A stretch of DNA of 64,000 bases from Halostella salina (lineage in GTDB: Archaea > Halobacteriota > Halobacteria > Halobacteriales > Natronoarchaeaceae). The stretch spans positions 1 through 64,000 of the forward strand of contig NZ_RCIH01000002.1 of assembly GCF_003675855.1 (NCBI RefSeq), written 5' to 3'. Numbering within the stretch: position 1 is the first letter of the stretch; each line of letters starts with the position of its first letter. The translations under genes were made by a program, and so were the position numbers. The notes under the pieces were generated by a model. It worked only from the letters and a program-made list of their open reading frames with translations. It searched no databases and had not been told where the DNA came from. Positions 61,723 to 64,000 of this stretch are shown piece by piece.

Positions 61723-63843
61723 ATGGCCTCGTCCCGCGCGGTCGCAGCTGTCGTCTGTGGCCTTCTCGTCTGTGGAGCAGTGGTCCCGCTCTCGGGCGCA
61801 GCGGCGTCCGTCACGCCCGCCGAGGGGGATCGGGCCGTACCGGTCGGCGGCGACACCGTCGTCGCCGTCGCACAGGAGAACAACACCACGACACAGCACG
61901 AGAACCCCGCGTCCGCGGGCGAGGACGGGGACCTGGAGAACGTCAACGGCTGGCTGGTAAACCGGCTCTCCGAACGGCTCGGCGACAGCACGCTCCAGTT
62001 GAGCCAGGGGGAGTACGACGCCGCCCGCGAGGTCGTCGGTGATGACTACTCCGACCGACTCGGGCAGCTCGTCGACGTGGCAGGCGAGACCAGCGGCGGT
62101 GGGGGCGACGGGGGTGATGGGGGCGGTGGCGGCGACGATAACCAGAACGACAGCGCCTCGTTCGACCGCGCACAGGAGGAGCAAGCGGAGTACGTCTCCG
62201 AGGTACAGGAGTACCGCGAGACGCGGGACCGATACGAGGCGGCCAAGGAGCGTGGTAACGAGACGGAGGCGCGGCGGGCCGCACGTCGGCTGGACCGGAT
62301 CGCACAGAACGTGACGGCCACCGGTTCCGAGCTGACCGACGAGTACGAAGCGATCACGAACCGGACCGACGCCGATCTCACGGCGGAGATCCGGACCGTC
62401 GGGAACATCAGCGCGAACGTCAGCCGGACACAGTCGGCGATCCGGACAGCGGAGTTCATCGAGACGCGGCTAACGATCACTGCCCGGACGAGCGAGATCA
62501 CGTTCCTGAACCCGCTCGAAGTGACCGGTCGACTGACCGACGCCAACGGGTCGGCGCTGGCGAATCGGACGGTCGCAGTTCGGCTGGGGAGCCGGACGCA
62601 ACTGACGACGACGAACGCGACCGGGTACGTCACCGCGTCGTTCAGACCGACGGTCCAGCCGCTCGGCGAGGGGAACGCCACCGTTCGGTACGTTCCGGAG
62701 CCGGACTCGATCTATCTCGGCGACGCCACGTCGGTCCCCGTCGAGGTCGACCAGGTCACGCCGACGGTGACGCTCGACGAAACGCCGTCGACGACCGCCT
62801 ACGACGAGCAGATCACCGTCTCCGGGTCGGTGGCGGCCGAGTCGGTGCCCGCGGCCGGCGTCCCAGTCGCTATCAGGCTCGGTGATACCCGACTCGGAAC
62901 GGTTCGCACGGACGGTGACGGGGAGTTCACCTTCAGCGCGCGGACTCCGGCAGCAATTCCGACAGGAACGGCAGCACTCAACGCCTCGATACCGGTTCGG
63001 AACCGGGCACTCGCAGCCACGGGCACCGGGACGGAAGTGACAGTCGAGGAGACGGACGCATCGCTGACGGTCGCAGCCTCACAGGACGGAGCGGACGCCG
63101 TTCGGGCGACTGGCAGACTCACCGCGAACGGAACGCCCGTTTCGAACCAGCGCATCGAACTCCGCGTCAACGGGACTGTTGTAGAGACGGTACAGACGGA
63201 CGCTAACGGGCAGTACAATGCATCACTGGCGGTACCAGCGTCGATAGCAGACACGGGTGGAGCCGTCGAGGTCACTGCAGTCTACGCTACTGAGCGGACG
63301 AACCTCGACGATGCGAGTGCTCGGACAGCCATTGTGCTTCCGACTCCCGCCGAGGTGGCGGACGAGCAGCCGCTGTGGCAGGACTGGCGGGTCCGTGGCG
63401 GTATTGGCGTTGTTGGACTGCTCGTCCTCAGCGGCGCGGCGTACTGGTGGCGACGGCGTCGGCAAGAATCGGTCCCCGAGGAGGACGGGTCGTCGCAGTC
63501 GGATAGCGCTCCCGGCGATACCGACATCCCGGAGGACGAGGGTGACGAAGCGTTCCCGACAGATGTAATCACGAGCGACGTGCTTGAGAACGGACAGCCT
63601 GATCGTGCGGTCGAACTGGCCTACAGCGATGTTCGCCGGCGGATCTCGGACGCCCTCGATGTGCCGTCCGTCCGAACGCACTGGGAGTTCTATCAGGCCT
63701 GTCGGGATGCAGGACTCGATACGGAAGGAGTCAAAGCACTCGAACGGCTGACTGAAGCGTACGAACAAGCGGCGTACGCACCCGAAGAACTCTCGATCGC
63801 AGAAGCCGACGAGGCGCTTGAAGCCGTTGATGCAGTCAGGTGA
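61723..63843 (+). CDS. Large secreted/membrane protein with DUF4129-like C-terminal domain
   Basis: A 706-residue protein: signal peptide (1-28), helical coiled region (145-245; QEEQAEYVSEVQEYRETRDR), three Ig-like or carboxypeptidase-regulatory-type beta domains (250-530), a TM helix (about 558-575) followed by a WWRRRRQE stop-transfer, and a cytoplasmic DUF4129-like helical domain (620-706; LAYSDVRRRISDALDVPSV, ALERLTEAYEQAAYAP). DUF4129 domains are usual partners in MoxR/DUF58 systems. The start at ATG 61723 gives a proper signal peptide. It faces the DUF58 operon, with which it shares the promoter region. Confidence 0.78.
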   Translation: MASSRAVAAVVCGLLVCGAVVPLSGAAASVTPAEGDRAVPVGGDTVVAVAQENNTTTQHENPASAGEDGDLENVNGWLVNRLSERLGDSTLQLSQGEYDAAREVVGDDYSDRLGQLVDVAGETSGGGGDGGDGGGGGDDNQNDSASFDRAQEEQAEYVSEVQEYRETRDRYEAAKERGNETEARRAARRLDRIAQNVTATGSELTDEYEAITNRTDADLTAEIRTVGNISANVSRTQSAIRTAEFIETRLTITARTSEITFLNPLEVTGRLTDANGSALANRTVAVRLGSRTQLTTTNATGYVTASFRPTVQPLGEGNATVRYVPEPDSIYLGDATSVPVEVDQVTPTVTLDETPSTTAYDEQITVSGSVAAESVPAAGVPVAIRLGDTRLGTVRTDGDGEFTFSARTPAAIPTGTAALNASIPVRNRALAATGTGTEVTVEETDASLTVAASQDGADAVRATGRLTANGTPVSNQRIELRVNGTVVETVQTDANGQYNASLAVPASIADTGGAVEVTAVYATERTNLDDASARTAIVLPTPAEVADEQPLWQDWRVRGGIGVVGLLVLSGAAYWWRRRRQESVPEEDGSSQSDSAPGDTDIPEDEGDEAFPTDVITSDVLENGQPDRAVELAYSDVRRRISDALDVPSVRTHWEFYQACRDAGLDTEGVKALERLTEAYEQAAYAPEELSIAEADEALEAVDAVR

Positions 63844-63891
63844 GAGATAACTGATTGCGGCGGGGTGTTCAGGTGTTTTGGACTGGACCGA

Positions 63892-64000
63892 TCAGTCAGC
63901 TGAAGCAGGCTGCTGGGACGGAGACGGCTTGACGTGAGACGTTCCGTCACCGTGGACGACCACCTGATACCCCATGTATCTGAATTCGATCCTCACCGAA
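63892..64000 (-). CDS. C-terminal part of a HalOD1-like protein (runs off the window)
   Basis: Thirty-five codons end at the TGA at 63892-63894. The frame holds VRIEFRYMGYQVVVHGDGTS and a short polar tail. The strand pattern F-x-Y-x-G-Y-x-V-x-V-x-G-D-G is that of the C-terminus of HalOD1, a small haloarchaeal signalling output domain. The rest lies outside the window. Confidence 0.45.
   Translation of the reverse strand, partial: SVRIEFRYMGYQVVVHGDGTSHVKPSPSQQPASAD

Noticed and set aside
1-64000. tRNA, rRNA and CRISPR arrays
   Set aside because: I looked for conserved tRNA T-loop/acceptor patterns, rRNA core sequences and regularly spaced repeats and found none. A covariance scan would be needed to exclude a diverged tRNA.

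Overview
The window is haloarchaeal DNA (class Halobacteria). The proteins are acidic, most genes are GC-rich, many starts look leaderless with a TATA-like box about 26 bases upstream, and the gene families are typical haloarchaeal ones: Orc1/Cdc6 with origin repeats, AglF/AglM sugar-nucleotide enzymes, IS1341-type tnpB genes, DUF2080, SHOCT, PGF-pre-PGF and HalOD1-like sequences. No rRNA, tRNA or CRISPR array was seen.

Positions 1-13000 are accessory DNA. They hold two TumE/TumA-like toxin-antitoxin loci with duplicated TTGG/CCAA operators, a third lone regulator, a UPF0175/DUF3368 pair whose toxin has no good start codon, and a SHOCT membrane protein. They also hold an ion channel, a CPH-type copper P-ATPase, an Orc1/Cdc6 gene flanked by four non-standard ORB-like repeats, an intact solo tnpB, several tnpB remnants and a universal stress protein. 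Positions 13663-18144 carry a compact four-gene operon: a HEAT protein, a membrane/zinc-ribbon/coiled-coil protein, a second coiled-coil protein and a bactofilin-like beta-helix protein. I do not know a described system with this make-up.

Positions 18258-45546 are a surface-glycan cluster. It encodes UDP-glucose pyrophosphorylase, UDP-glucose dehydrogenase, UDP-glucuronate decarboxylase, a NAD-dependent epimerase, an ABC flippase, glycosyltransferases (GT61, GT8-like, GT2, GT4), an FkbM methyltransferase, a polytopic membrane protein and six alkaline-phosphatase-superfamily enzymes. Its centre (about 27.4-30.5 kb, and 33.1-35.0 kb) is clearly more AT-rich, as expected of exchanged glycan genes. 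The enzymes suggest glucose-1-P to UDP-glucose to UDP-glucuronate to UDP-xylose, with the sugars built on a lipid, flipped, and modified by phospho- or sulfo-transfer.

Positions 45634-47417 are an IS605-type element with a truncated tnpA, a small DUF2080 gene and an intact tnpB. Positions 47621-54507 hold a very large surface protein followed by a MacB/FtsX-like ABC exporter (one ATPase, two permeases). After a Nudix hydrolase and a small zinc ribbon comes a decayed tnpB that still carries a well-formed omega-RNA-like 3' structure (55630-55785). Positions 55782-63843 contain a YdjM-like membrane hydrolase and a MoxR/DUF58/DUF4350/DUF4129-like set arranged as two opposed transcription units. 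The window ends in a partial HalOD1-like gene.
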